Shown here piece after piece: positions 43,468 to 51,675 of a stretch of DNA of 64,000 nucleotides. Each line of letters starts with the position of its first letter. Position 1 is the first letter of the stretch. The DNA comes from FEB-12 sp964503315 (GTDB lineage: Bacteria > Zixibacteria > MSB-5A5 > GN15 > FEB-12), in NCBI GenBank assembly GCA_964503315.1, contig CAZCZL010000008.1, positions 62,001 through 126,000 on the forward strand, given 5' to 3'. The position numbers and the translations under genes were made by a program. Under the pieces are notes generated by a model, which was not told the origin of the DNA, made no database searches, and saw nothing but the letters and a program-made list of their open reading frames with translations.

Positions 43468-45132
43468 TCAGCTCAGCATGATGAGCAGAGAGACGATGAT
43501 CTGCGCGAAGACGATCTTCGCGATCATCGAGGCCGGATACACTGTCGCGTACCAGATATTCGGAAGTTCATTCTGAGACTGCTGATTCGCGTAGGCCAGA
43601 CAGGCCGGCTGCGTCTGCATCCCGGACATCATCCCCATCACCGCCGCCATCGGGAGCTTCAAGTAGCGATAGCCGAGATAGATGGTGAGGATCGTGACGA
43701 CAGTCGTAATTATTCCGCCCGCGATGATCAGGCTCCATCCGCCCTGATGGAAAGTCGTGCCGAACCCTTGTCCGGCGCGAGTGCCGATAGCGGCCAAGAA
43801 GAATACCAACCCTATTTGGCGAAGCACGAGGTTGGCGTTGAACGGCATTCCCCAGATGATCGGGCCGGTCCGTTCGAGACGACCGAGAATAAGTCCAACC
43901 ACCAGTGGCCCACCAGCAAACCCGAGCTTGAAGGTCATGCCATTCGGCAGCGGAAACGGGATCATACCGACAAACACGCCGATCACAATACCCAGTGACA
44001 GCGAAAGGTAGTCGGCTTCGGATATTGATTTGATGGAATCGCCGAAGAACTCGGCGACTTTGTTGGCGTCTTCAATGCGAGAAACGACCAGAATCCGGTC
44101 ACCGCGCTCGAGGATAGTCGATGGTGTCGGCACAAACTCAACATCACCGCGCCGAAGTCGCGTTATGGCTCCCTGGAAGGGCTCCATCTCGCGTATTTCG
44201 TCGATCGTTTTTCCGATGACTGCCTTGTTGGAGACGAACACGCGGCGGTAGCTCATATTCTCGCGTTGTTCCGGAATATGCTCGCTTGCCTCTTCGCCGA
44301 ACAGCAGGCGGGCGATCTCTTGCCCGCGCTCGGAACCGACCGCAACGATCAGGTCATTTGCCTGGATCACCGTGTCCGGCTGAACCACGGAGATGGTGTC
44401 ACCATGTTTGATACGGCTCAGCACAAAACCGGTACGACCGAACGAATGCAGCACTTTTTCAATCGTTCGTCCAATGATAGCCGGATTGGTGATGCGATAG
44501 GTGACACTGAAGATCTTTTCTTCGCCGCTGTCGCCGAGCCGCGCGGCCTCTTCGTGGGCGAGATCAACCTTGAACAGCTTGGTGAATATGTAGAAGTAGA
44601 GAATGACACCGAAAACACCGAATGGATAGGCCAAACCGTATGTCACCACCGGCACGGCGGCAAAGAGGTCTGCGGAGCCGGCGGGAAGCTGCTGGGCCAT
44701 GCTCTTGATAACTTCGATCGTGGCGGCCAGCGCGGGTGTATTGGTGAGGGCGCCGCAGAAAAGCCCGGCGGTTTGTGGGGCAGAGAAGTCCATAAGCCAC
44801 CAGAGCAGAACGGAGACGATTCCTCCGATCCCCAGGAGCGTCACCGCCAGAATACTGAATCTCAGGCCGTGCGAGCGGAATGACGCAAAGAACCCCGGCC
44901 CCGCCTGAAGACCGATAGCATAAACAAACAGGACCAGCCCAATAATGTAGATATACTCGGGGAGTTGCAGGCGCGGGTCGATCGCCCCGAACGCCATGCC
45001 CACAAACAGCACCGCCGCGACACCGAGAGAAAATCCAAAGATACGAATAGACCCGATCAAATACCCCAGCCCGATCACCATGAACAACAAGAGCAGGTGA
45101 TTCCCGGCAAGCAGATTGGTCAGGCTATCCAT
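43468..45132 (-). CDS. Aspartate:alanine exchanger-family transporter (YidE/YbjL type)
   Basis: A 554-aa membrane protein with two repeats of a multi-helix antiporter domain (about 15-185 and 370-550: SLGVAAVLFVGMAFGAIDP and FKLGFAGGPLVVGLILGRLERTGP) and, between them, two RCK/TrkA-C regulatory domains (about 210-360; RHGDTISVVQPDTVIQANDLIVAVG and RLRRGDVEFVPTPSTILERGDRILVVS). This layout is that of the AspT/YidE/YbjL group. Substrate unknown, perhaps a small dicarboxylate or amino acid. It is next to the DedA gene, four bases apart. Confidence 0.9.
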   Translation of the reverse strand: MDSLTNLLAGNHLLLLFMVIGLGYLIGSIRIFGFSLGVAAVLFVGMAFGAIDPRLQLPEYIYIIGLVLFVYAIGLQAGPGFFASFRSHGLRFSILAVTLLGIGGIVSVLLWWLMDFSAPQTAGLFCGALTNTPALAATIEVIKSMAQQLPAGSADLFAAVPVVTYGLAYPFGVFGVILYFYIFTKLFKVDLAHEEAARLGDSGEEKIFSVTYRITNPAIIGRTIEKVLHSFGRTGFVLSRIKHGDTISVVQPDTVIQANDLIVAVGSERGQEIARLLFGEEASEHIPEQRENMSYRRVFVSNKAVIGKTIDEIREMEPFQGAITRLRRGDVEFVPTPSTILERGDRILVVSRIEDANKVAEFFGDSIKSISEADYLSLSLGIVIGVFVGMIPFPLPNGMTFKLGFAGGPLVVGLILGRLERTGPIIWGMPFNANLVLRQIGLVFFLAAIGTRAGQGFGTTFHQGGWSLIIAGGIITTVVTILTIYLGYRYLKLPMAAVMGMMSGMQTQPACLAYANQQSQNELPNIWYATVYPASMIAKIVFAQIIVSLLIMLS

Positions 45133-45135
45133 ACC

Positions 45136-45798
45136 TCAACTCTCAGGTTCGACCGCGGCTTTCGTTTTACTGAACCGATGTCGCAGGAACTCTATGCCTA
45201 TTGGAATAACAGAGACAAACACGATCGCCAGCGCGACTAAGCTGAAATGCTCTTTGACCAGCGGATGTTGCCCGAAGGCATATCCGAGCCAAACAAACGA
45301 ACTAACCCAGAGTCCCGCGCCGATCACGATATAGAGCGCGAATTTGCGGACCGGCATTTTGCCTACTCCGGCCATGAAGGGGGCGAATGTCCGCACTATC
45401 GGGACAAAGCGCGCCACCACCATAGTTTTGGCGCCGTACTTGTCATAGAATTTTTGCGTTTTGTCGACATACTCTTTCTTCAAGATGCGACTGTTGCTCT
45501 TAAGTATCCTGTCGCCAAGTTTGCGGCCGATAGTGTAATTGAGGGAATCACCGCAGATGGACGCTATCGCGAGGAGCGGATAAATTATCTCAACTCGCAT
45601 CGCACCCGCGCCGGAGAGCGCTCCTGCCGCAAAGAGCAATGAATCACCCGGCAGGAATGGGGTGATTACCAGGCCGGTCTCACAGAAGATCACCAGAAAA
45701 AGAATGGCGTAGGTCCAGGTCCCGTAGGTTTGGATTATCTCGAGCAAATGTTTATCGAGATGCAAAAATACGTCGATGACCGATTGCAGAAACTCCAT
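45136..45798 (-). CDS. DedA-family membrane protein
   Basis: A 220-aa DedA/SNARE-associated protein, a family recently tied to flipping of undecaprenyl phosphate and phospholipids. FLVIFCETGLVITPFLPGDSLLFAAGAL is the conserved entry loop and GDSLNYTIGRKLGDRIL and VVARFVPIVRTFAPFMAGVGKM are the further motifs, with the conserved arginines. About five transmembrane segments. Upstream of, and close to, the AAE-type transporter. Confidence 0.92.
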   Translation of the reverse strand: MEFLQSVIDVFLHLDKHLLEIIQTYGTWTYAILFLVIFCETGLVITPFLPGDSLLFAAGALSGAGAMRVEIIYPLLAIASICGDSLNYTIGRKLGDRILKSNSRILKKEYVDKTQKFYDKYGAKTMVVARFVPIVRTFAPFMAGVGKMPVRKFALYIVIGAGLWVSSFVWLGYAFGQHPLVKEHFSLVALAIVFVSVIPIGIEFLRHRFSKTKAAVEPES

Positions 45799-46050
45799 TC
45801 ACCATCCTTCGTTCCGGTTAGCAGAGAAGGCAGGAAGAATCCCGCCTTCGCGCAGGAAACCTATTTAAGTTTGACTGCCAGAGCAAGGGAAAACGGACTT
45901 GCTGACCGGCTCTGGCACTGCCGCTTTGTACCACCAAACCGGTTGTCTGGTTGCAGGATAGCTGGACACAAGCGGCACAAAATGGCCGCTCGACTGGGTG
46001 GGCGAATCAGGCCTACCACAACTCAGGCGTGGAAATTTCGGTCATAAACA

Positions 46051-46056
46051 GATAAT
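46051..46056 (+). promoter_or_regulatory. -10 element eight bases before the MFS start
   Basis: GATAAT (46051-46056) matches TATAAT at five of six positions and lies eight bases from the ATG, with no ribosome site between. No -35 is convincing. Suggests a leaderless mRNA. Confidence 0.35.
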
Positions 46057-46064
46057 TTACCGAC

Positions 46065-47315
46065 ATGACGGATTCCGGCTCGCATCAACCATCACTGGCC
46101 CGTCGTGCGATCGATTTCTTTGCGCTCAAGCAAGGGATGGTCGCGTTGCTCGCGATGGTGATCCTGGTCGGGATGGGGGAGAAAATGGCGGAGCGGTTTC
46201 TTCCGATATATATTCTCGCGCTCGGCGGCGGAGCGGTGGCGATCGGATTGCTCAATGGTCTGGACAATCTTCTCTCCGCGCTTTACTCGTTCCCCGGCGG
46301 TTATCTCTCGGATAGATTTGGCACCAAGCGCGCGCTATTGATATTCAATCTGATGGCGATGGCCGGGTTCCTGATAGTCATTCTCATTCCTTCGGTCTAC
46401 GCGGTTATCGGCGGCTCGATTCTCTTTCTCTCCTGGACCGCAATATCTCTCCCTGCCACGATGAGTCTGGTGGCGAAGTTGCTCCCGAAATCCAAGCGGA
46501 CGATGGGGGTGTCGATGCACTCGCTGGTCCGACGGATCCCGATGGCCTTAGGCCCGGTGGTGGGCGGGCTGTTTATCGCCGGATGGGGAGAAACAACCGG
46601 CGTGCGGCTGGCTTTTTGCGCCGCGCTGGCGATGGCGATATTGGCCGCGATCATCCAGCAACTCCTGATTCAGGATGACTCCGGCGATGCTGAGAAGGGG
46701 AACGGGAACGCAGAGAAAAATCCGCTCAAGCTGTTCCGACTGATGTCTCCACAACTCAAGAACCTGCTGGTGGCGGACATTCTGATCCGGTTCGCCGAGC
46801 AGATACCCTACGCGTTTGTGGTGGTCTGGGCAATGAAAGAAGTAACATCGCCGGTGACGGCGGTCGAGTTCGGGATACTGACGACGATTGAGATGATCAC
46901 GGCAATCCTCTGCTATATCCCGGTGGCATATTGGGCGGATAAAACCACCAAGAAGCCGTTTGTGGTGATGACGTTTGTCAATTTCACGCTCTTTCCGCTG
47001 GTGCTGTTGGTGTCGCAATCGTTCTGGATGCTGGTGATCGCGTTTGTCGTGCGCGGGTTGAAGGAGTTCGGCGAGCCGACGCGGAAAGCGATGATCATGG
47101 ATCTCGCGCCGGAGGGGCGGGAGGCGGCGATGTTCGGCCTGTATTATCTTATCCGTGACTCGATCGTGTCGGTGGCGGCATTCGGCGGAGCGTTCTTGTG
47201 GCTGATCTCCCCCTCGACTAATTTCATCGTCGCGTTCATCTGCGGCGCGATAGGGACGGTCTGGTTTGCGTGGAGAGGGGAGGAGGGGTCAATCGCAACT
47301 GCGGAACATAGGTAG
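46065..47315 (+). CDS. MFS transporter
   Basis: A 416-aa permease of the major facilitator superfamily with 12 hydrophobic helices. The loop after helix 2, FPGGYLSDRFGTKRALLI, carries the family motif DRxGxK; VVWAMKEVTSPVTAVEFGIL and WADKTTKKPFVVMTFVNF form the second half equivalent. It resembles drug:H+ antiporter-1-like permeases, but substrate cannot be told. The 250 bases upstream (45799-46050) hold no gene I can support. No ribosome site is seen before the ATG. Confidence 0.9.
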   Translation: MTDSGSHQPSLARRAIDFFALKQGMVALLAMVILVGMGEKMAERFLPIYILALGGGAVAIGLLNGLDNLLSALYSFPGGYLSDRFGTKRALLIFNLMAMAGFLIVILIPSVYAVIGGSILFLSWTAISLPATMSLVAKLLPKSKRTMGVSMHSLVRRIPMALGPVVGGLFIAGWGETTGVRLAFCAALAMAILAAIIQQLLIQDDSGDAEKGNGNAEKNPLKLFRLMSPQLKNLLVADILIRFAEQIPYAFVVVWAMKEVTSPVTAVEFGILTTIEMITAILCYIPVAYWADKTTKKPFVVMTFVNFTLFPLVLLVSQSFWMLVIAFVVRGLKEFGEPTRKAMIMDLAPEGREAAMFGLYYLIRDSIVSVAAFGGAFLWLISPSTNFIVAFICGAIGTVWFAWRGEEGSIATAEHR

Positions 47316-47399
47316 GCCAGGAGTTATCAAGACCTTTCCCAGTAGGTGAACCTCACAATTGTCTCACATTTGGGTTCAAAATTCGTACTTCTACATTTT

Positions 47400-47420
47400 C
47401 ACTGACTGTAACTGTCAGTG
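47400..47420. repeat. Small inverted repeat
   Basis: CACTGAC and GTCAGTG flank a seven-base loop in the gap between the MFS gene and the GIY-YIG cassette. No T-run follows, so not a good terminator. Confidence 0.4.
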
Positions 47421-47457
47421 ATGAATTGCATTATTTCTCCAACAGCATAGTAAGAAG

Positions 47458-47507
47458 CGTCATTGCGAGGAGCAGGCGAGTGCGCGAGCCGCGGACGAAG
47501 CAACCTC
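47458..47507 (+). repeat. GTCATTGCGAGGAG hairpin repeat, copy 1
   Basis: The element starts CGTCATTGCGAGGAG and ends GACGAAGCAACCTC. It lies just before the GIY-YIG gene; two inverted copies follow the gene. Confidence 0.8.
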
Positions 47508-47520
47508 GGGAGGGAATCAA

Positions 47521-47805
47521 ATGCCGATGTCTTATGTCTATATCATGGCCAACATCCGGAACTCAGTGTTGTACACAGGTATGACAGCCGATCTTGCTCG
47601 GCGTGTCGCCGAGCATAAAGCCGGGACCGGGTCTGCCTTCACCGCCAAATACCGTGTCACCAAGTTGGTGTACTATGAAGTGTTTGAGGACGTGGTGTTG
47701 GCGATAGCCAAAGAGAAGGCTATCAAAGGGGGGTCTCGCGCGCGGAAGGAAGCACTCATTAACAAGGACAATCCGTTTTGGAGGGATTTGGCGGATCAGA
47801 TCTGA
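47521..47805 (+). CDS. GIY-YIG nuclease-domain protein (URI type)
   Basis: A 94-aa single-domain protein: MSYVYIMANIRNSVLYTGMTADLARRV carries the GIY-YIG motif as VYI...LYTG, followed by the conserved R of strand/helix RRVAEHKAG, and the acidic E of KEKAIKGGSRARKEALI. This is the common short bacterial GIY-YIG (UPF0213-like) family. The ATG follows GGGAGG at 47510-47515, which is inside or next to the repeat. It is enclosed by hairpin repeats on both sides, so it may be tied to their spread. Confidence 0.92.
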   Translation: MPMSYVYIMANIRNSVLYTGMTADLARRVAEHKAGTGSAFTAKYRVTKLVYYEVFEDVVLAIAKEKAIKGGSRARKEALINKDNPFWRDLADQI

Positions 47806-47814
47806 ATCAAGAGA

Positions 47815-47865
47815 GAGGTTGCTTCGTCGACCGCTCACTTCGTTCGCATGCTCCTCGCAATGACG
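47815..47865 (-). repeat. GTCATTGCGAGGAG hairpin repeat, copy 2
   Basis: Inverted relative to copy 1: reads GAGGTTGCTTCGTC... to ...CTCCTCGCAATGACG. Ten bases after the GIY-YIG stop codon. Confidence 0.8.
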
Positions 47866-47871
47866 TACTGG

Positions 47872-47920
47872 GGGTTGCTTCGTCGTTTGGAGCGACGCGC
47901 CTGCACTCCTCGCAATGACG
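47872..47920 (-). repeat. GTCATTGCGAGGAG hairpin repeat, copy 3
   Basis: Second inverted copy, directly after copy 2: GGTTGCTTCGTCG... to ...CTCCTCGCAATGACG. Head-to-tail with copy 2. Confidence 0.8.
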
Positions 47921-47946
47921 ATTGAAAAGGGGGTCAAGTCACCAGA

Positions 47947-48726
47947 TCAGATTTTTTTGAGGACGGCCAGCATGCGGACGGCGTTGTCGGAGTCCAGGCG
48001 GCGGCCGATGTCAAAATCCCCGTAGGTCGCGGCAAGTTGGAAGCGTCCGGAGTGAAGAATCAACGCAAGAAAGGTCTGGTATGAGAGGCGGCGCAGTCGG
48101 ACCGGTGATTCAATTCGTTCGGAGTTGCCATCGGAAGTGACGGTGTAGCTGATGGTCAAATCATCGATCTCGGCGATCGGGTCAAAGCGCTGGTTCTCCC
48201 CTCCCCAGTCGGTTTCGACCGTGACGCCGTCGCGCTCGGCGATCCAGGTTCGCTCGATCGAGGGTTCATTGCTGCCGTAAAAATCGCGGGGGTGGGCGTG
48301 CGAGATGATATAGATGCCGCCCGGCGTCAGGAGATTCGTCACGCAGTTGAGGTGCGCCAGAATGTCGGCGTTGGTCAACAGGTGCGCGAACGAGACCAGC
48401 AGACAATAGGCGAGATCATATTTGCGCGGCGCGGCCCACTGCCTCATATCGCCCTCGTAGGCGGTGGCGGTCAATTGGTCTTTGGCGGCCAGTTCGTTGG
48501 CATAGGTGACCATTTCGGGGGCGAGATCCATGCCATCGGAAACTATCCCACTTCTGGCCATCGTGCGAAAATGCGCGCCGGGGCCGCAGGCCATTTCAAT
48601 TGCCGATTCGACCGGACGACCCAGGTGGATCTCCGCGGCGTTGAGCAGAAAATCGCACTCGCCGGAGAGATTCCGGTCGCCAAACGCGATATCATAGATG
48701 AGTGGATAGGAGTAAACATCGGCCAT
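47947..48726 (-). CDS. Class I SAM-dependent methyltransferase
   Basis: A 259-aa methyltransferase with motif I AIEMACGPGAHFRTMARSGI, acidic motif II GMDLAPEMVTYA and motif III KYDLAYCLLVSFAHLLTNADI. The C-terminal domain (about 155-259) has a beta-rich extension (IAEIDDLTISYTVTSDGNSERI) seen in methyltransferases of small molecules. The ATG at 48726 gives the natural N-terminus ADVYSYPLIYDIAFGD; a start 12 codons earlier is possible. Substrate unknown. Confidence 0.82.
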   Translation of the reverse strand: MADVYSYPLIYDIAFGDRNLSGECDFLLNAAEIHLGRPVESAIEMACGPGAHFRTMARSGIVSDGMDLAPEMVTYANELAAKDQLTATAYEGDMRQWAAPRKYDLAYCLLVSFAHLLTNADILAHLNCVTNLLTPGGIYIISHAHPRDFYGSNEPSIERTWIAERDGVTVETDWGGENQRFDPIAEIDDLTISYTVTSDGNSERIESPVRLRRLSYQTFLALILHSGRFQLAATYGDFDIGRRLDSDNAVRMLAVLKKI

Positions 48727-48776
48727 GGAGAGAGGATACCGGAGTTGAGTCGCCGATGGCAACTTTCAAATGCGAG

Positions 48777-49049
48777 TCAGTGGCTCTGTTTGCGAAGCCG
48801 CGACCAGTAGAACCAGTCGCATTGTTCGGCGGGAAGGTCGGGGTCTTTGGCTTGGGCGATAGCACAGGAGAAAACATCGAGAACGCAGGGATCCTGACGT
48901 TGCCCGGTCAATTTGCACAATTGGTCATACAAATGCTGAGCGTTCTTCTGTTTGAGTTGGGCGACGGTATGGATGCCGAGGAGTTCGAAGTCCCGCACGG
49001 TGGCTGGACCGACCGAGCGAAGGTCACGGAGTGTCCGAGTGTCTGGCAT
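48777..49049 (-). CDS. Helix-hairpin-helix protein (Cdd1-like)
   Basis: A 90-aa protein with an HhH stretch (RDLRSVGPATVRDFELLGIHTVAQLKQ) and a C-terminus with WFYWSRLRKQ, as in the Cdd1/pathogenicity-locus family, whose members are short DNA-binding-like proteins of unknown role. The ATG at 49049 fits the family length; a TTG six codons before is an alternative. No clear ribosome site. Confidence 0.8.
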   Translation of the reverse strand: MPDTRTLRDLRSVGPATVRDFELLGIHTVAQLKQKNAQHLYDQLCKLTGQRQDPCVLDVFSCAIAQAKDPDLPAEQCDWFYWSRLRKQSH

Positions 49050-49100
49050 GGGGGAAAGTAATGTCAATGATCAACGGGCGGCAATCACATTTGCGGTTTT

Positions 49101-49153
49101 CGTCATCACGAGCTTTGCTTCATCCATTTGACTTAGCAAAGCGTCGTGATCTC
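49101..49153 (+). repeat. GTCATCACGAGC hairpin repeat, copy A
   Basis: CGTCATCACGAGCTTTGCT pairs with AGCAAAGCGTCGTGATCTC over a 14-base loop, with one unpaired base. It shares the GTCATCNCGAGC...GCGTCGNGATCTC ends with copy B. Confidence 0.75.
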
Positions 49154-49214
49154 AGTTTTTTCGGGCTTCGGCCGTAATCGGGTCTCGTCTTCGCACGACC
49201 CGACGTAGCAGGGC

Positions 49215-49287
49215 GAGATCGCGACGCCTTGCCGTCGGAAATCTGTGTTGAGATGCGAGGTTACTAACCGGCAAGGCTCGCGATGAC
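49215..49287 (-). repeat. GTCATCGCGAGC hairpin repeat, copy B
   Basis: Inverted relative to copy A: the minus strand reads GTCATCGCGAGCCTTGCCGG and ends CGGCAAGGCGTCGCGATCTC, again with the same unpaired base; the loop is longer. The rest of the interval 49068-49457 has nothing else except the terminator at its end. Confidence 0.75.
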
Positions 49288-49399
49288 AAGAAGAAGATGG
49301 ATTCCCGTTTGCACGGAATGAGGCGGTGCAATACAACCGAGATTTTCCATGGAGAAGATTAGCTCTAGCCGGCAGAGTACTCGAACTAATGCCCAAAGA

Positions 49400-49427
49400 A
49401 AAACCGGCGAAGGGATTCGCCGGTTTT
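49400..49427 (-). terminator. Terminator of the divIVA gene
   Basis: AAAACCGGCGAA and TTCGCCGGTTTT form a perfect 12-base stem with a GGGA loop; both ends carry T-runs in their own direction, so it is bidirectional. It lies 31 bases after the divIVA stop codon. Confidence 0.92.
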
Positions 49428-49457
49428 CTACCTGATCAACTGCTAGTCTGAATTCGC

Positions 49458-50498
49458 TTAGCTGCGGGCCGCTTTGTCCATCTCTTCTTCGAATTTGTGT
49501 ACGACATTATCGAGCACATTCGCCAAAGAGTTTGGATCGGCGGTGGCCGGAGCGGATTGCGTCGTCGCGGTCGGTTCCTGCACCGGTTCGTCGATATTCA
49601 CCGACGCGTGCTCGAAATTATTGCGCGCGACCTTATCGGTCGACACGTGATAATCGGGCTGGGCCGCTTTCCCCTGATATTCGGCGGGGATATCTATCTT
49701 GCTCGTCTCTTTCGAGCGTTTTGGTTGCGGGTTCTGCTTCTCGGCGTCGGCCGCGTGCTGGTAATTGCTGAGCGCGGCGGCGAGTTCCGGGTCGATAGGC
49801 GCGTCGGGCTTCACTTCGGGCTGGGCGGACAGTTGCTCAACTGTCACCAGGCGGCTGGCGGCGTTGGCGTCTTCAGTACGGGAAGCGCGCTCTTTGGGGG
49901 GCTGGGTCGCGATCGTCTCGCGCGACTTGGTGGTGATCTCCGAGCGGGATTCAACATGCAGACGCTCGGAAGCGGCGACCTGTGACGGCGGCTGCATTGG
50001 CGTCACCGATATCGTATCCAACTCCGGAGTGAAATTCTCGTTCGGCAGTTCAACTTTGGTCATCTCCTGTACCCATTCGAGATGGGACTGGATGAGACCC
50101 TGCAGTTTGCTGAGATAGGTCTTCTTGAGCAGCTCAAGTTTGGCGACCTGCGCCAGAAGTTCGGTTTTCTGTCTGTCGAGATTGGAGGTTTGCTGGTCGG
50201 CCTGTTCGCGCGCGTTGGCGAGGATCTCTTCCGCTTCTTTCTTCGCGGCTGCCATCGTTGCATCAGCATTCTTCCGCGCGTCGATCGCGGCGTTTTTGAT
50301 GGCATCTTCAAACTGCTTGAGTCCGGTCAACTGAGTTTTGACCGATTCAACTTCCATCGTCAGTTTCAGGTTATCCTGCTTGAGATGTTCGAGAGTGAGG
50401 GCGACCTGTTCGCGGAAGTTGTCGACGGCGTCCTTGTCATAACCGCGGACTTTGGCGGGGAACTCAAAATTCCGGATGTCGTTGGGTGTTAACTCCAT
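49458..50498 (-). CDS. divIVA: DivIVA-domain protein
   Basis: A 346-aa protein with the DivIVA N-terminus LTPNDIRNFEFPAKVRGYDKDAVDNFREQV (3-32), which binds curved membranes at poles and septa, a long coiled coil (about 33-140), and a long charged linker (about 150-346) rich in Ala/Glu/Thr. The position in front of yggS is the cell-division cluster order known from Gram-positive bacteria. Full length is above the usual 160-230 because of the C-terminal extension. The yggS gene starts 886 bases away on the same strand. Confidence 0.9.
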   Translation of the reverse strand: MELTPNDIRNFEFPAKVRGYDKDAVDNFREQVALTLEHLKQDNLKLTMEVESVKTQLTGLKQFEDAIKNAAIDARKNADATMAAAKKEAEEILANAREQADQQTSNLDRQKTELLAQVAKLELLKKTYLSKLQGLIQSHLEWVQEMTKVELPNENFTPELDTISVTPMQPPSQVAASERLHVESRSEITTKSRETIATQPPKERASRTEDANAASRLVTVEQLSAQPEVKPDAPIDPELAAALSNYQHAADAEKQNPQPKRSKETSKIDIPAEYQGKAAQPDYHVSTDKVARNNFEHASVNIDEPVQEPTATTQSAPATADPNSLANVLDNVVHKFEEEMDKAARS

Positions 50499-50667
50499 GA
50501 TCCTTCTCTCTTCTTTATGAGTCCTGAAACCGGCGGGGAGGCAAAGGCTCGCACCACCAGAAGTTGTTCAAAACACTACGCTTACTGGATATATCGAACG
50601 GAAGAGAGAAAAGCTTAACCTTGTGTGGAGGGAAATTGTCTTCGAAAGAGGGAGCGGGAAGGTGGCC

Positions 50668-51384
50668 TTACTCGCTGTCGGATGGCGAGTTATCTTTGAG
50701 ATTGCGGGGGCCGAATATCCCGGTGCCGACTCGGATCATGGTCGATCCTTCGGCGATGGCGAGGGGGAAATCATCGGACATCCCCATGGAGAGGACATCA
50801 AACTGCTCCCCGGCAAACTCCTGAGCTTCATGGAACAGCTCGTGGACCGAACGGAAGGCATCCCGAACGGCGTCATGGTCATCGGTCAGCGGGCCGACCG
50901 TCATGAGCCCAGATAACTTTATGTGCGGCAATTCGATAACTCGTTTGACCAGATCCAGGGTCCGGTCGGGGGGAATGCCGTATTTCTGGGCCTCGCCGGA
51001 GCTGTTGACCTCGATATAACACTCCATCTCGCGCTCATTTTCGCCGGCCCGCCGGCTTATTTCCTTGGCCAGTTCGAATGAGTCGACCGATTGGATAACG
51101 TCAAAGAGCTGGACCGCCTTCTTGATCTTGTTGGACTGCAGATGGCCGATCAGGTGGTAACGGGCAATATGGCCGAGTTCGTTGATCTTCAGCTCAGCTT
51201 CCTGAACCTTGGACTCGCCGATGTCATATAGTCCAGCGGCGACAGCTTTTTTGATGATGTCGGATGGGAAGGTCTTGGTAACAGCGACGATGGTGATCTC
51301 GTCGGCGTCCCGGTCGAATTCTTCACACGTTTCGGCAATTCGTCCACGCAGTTCGCGGAGGTTGTCGGAGATGGCGTGTTTCAT
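50668..51384 (-). CDS. yggS: PLP homeostasis protein (YggS/PLPBP family)
   Basis: A 238-aa pyridoxal-phosphate-binding protein of vitamin B6 homeostasis. ITIVAVTKTFP has the PLP lysine; IGESKVQEA, WHLIGHLQSNK-like YHLIGHLQSNKIKK, and FDVLSMGMSDDFPLAIAEGSTMIRVGTGIFG make the full signature. The ATG at 51384 fits the family; an in-frame extension of 23 codons lacks similarity. It lies upstream of divIVA. Confidence 0.94.
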   Translation of the reverse strand: MKHAISDNLRELRGRIAETCEEFDRDADEITIVAVTKTFPSDIIKKAVAAGLYDIGESKVQEAELKINELGHIARYHLIGHLQSNKIKKAVQLFDVIQSVDSFELAKEISRRAGENEREMECYIEVNSSGEAQKYGIPPDRTLDLVKRVIELPHIKLSGLMTVGPLTDDHDAVRDAFRSVHELFHEAQEFAGEQFDVLSMGMSDDFPLAIAEGSTMIRVGTGIFGPRNLKDNSPSDSE

Positions 51385-51675
51385 ATAGGCAGGTGCAAAA
51401 TACAGCAGCGTCCAAAAGGCGCAATAGAAATGTTGAATGAGAGTTGGATTCACTACCGAAGCGGTATTCGATTGCGAGGTTGATGGATAGGAAGAATCGG
51501 GTCGAGGGAAACGTGGATTCAGACTATCAGTATTGCCTTGACAGATGGGTCAAAAACTCGCTAATTGGAAGCATACAGGCCGAGATACTTCCCGGCCGCT
51601 CAACCACTGAAATCACCGATCCGATACACTCCTCACTGTGTGTCAGAGGACACCAACCGCACGTTGCGAGGAAAT

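Noticed and set aside
47458..49287. CRISPR array
   Set aside because: The repeats are few, irregularly spaced, in both orientations, and without uniform spacers or cas genes.
51538..51543. TTGACA upstream of the M12B-like gene as a promoter
   Set aside because: No acceptable -10 at 16-18 bases (CTAATT only).
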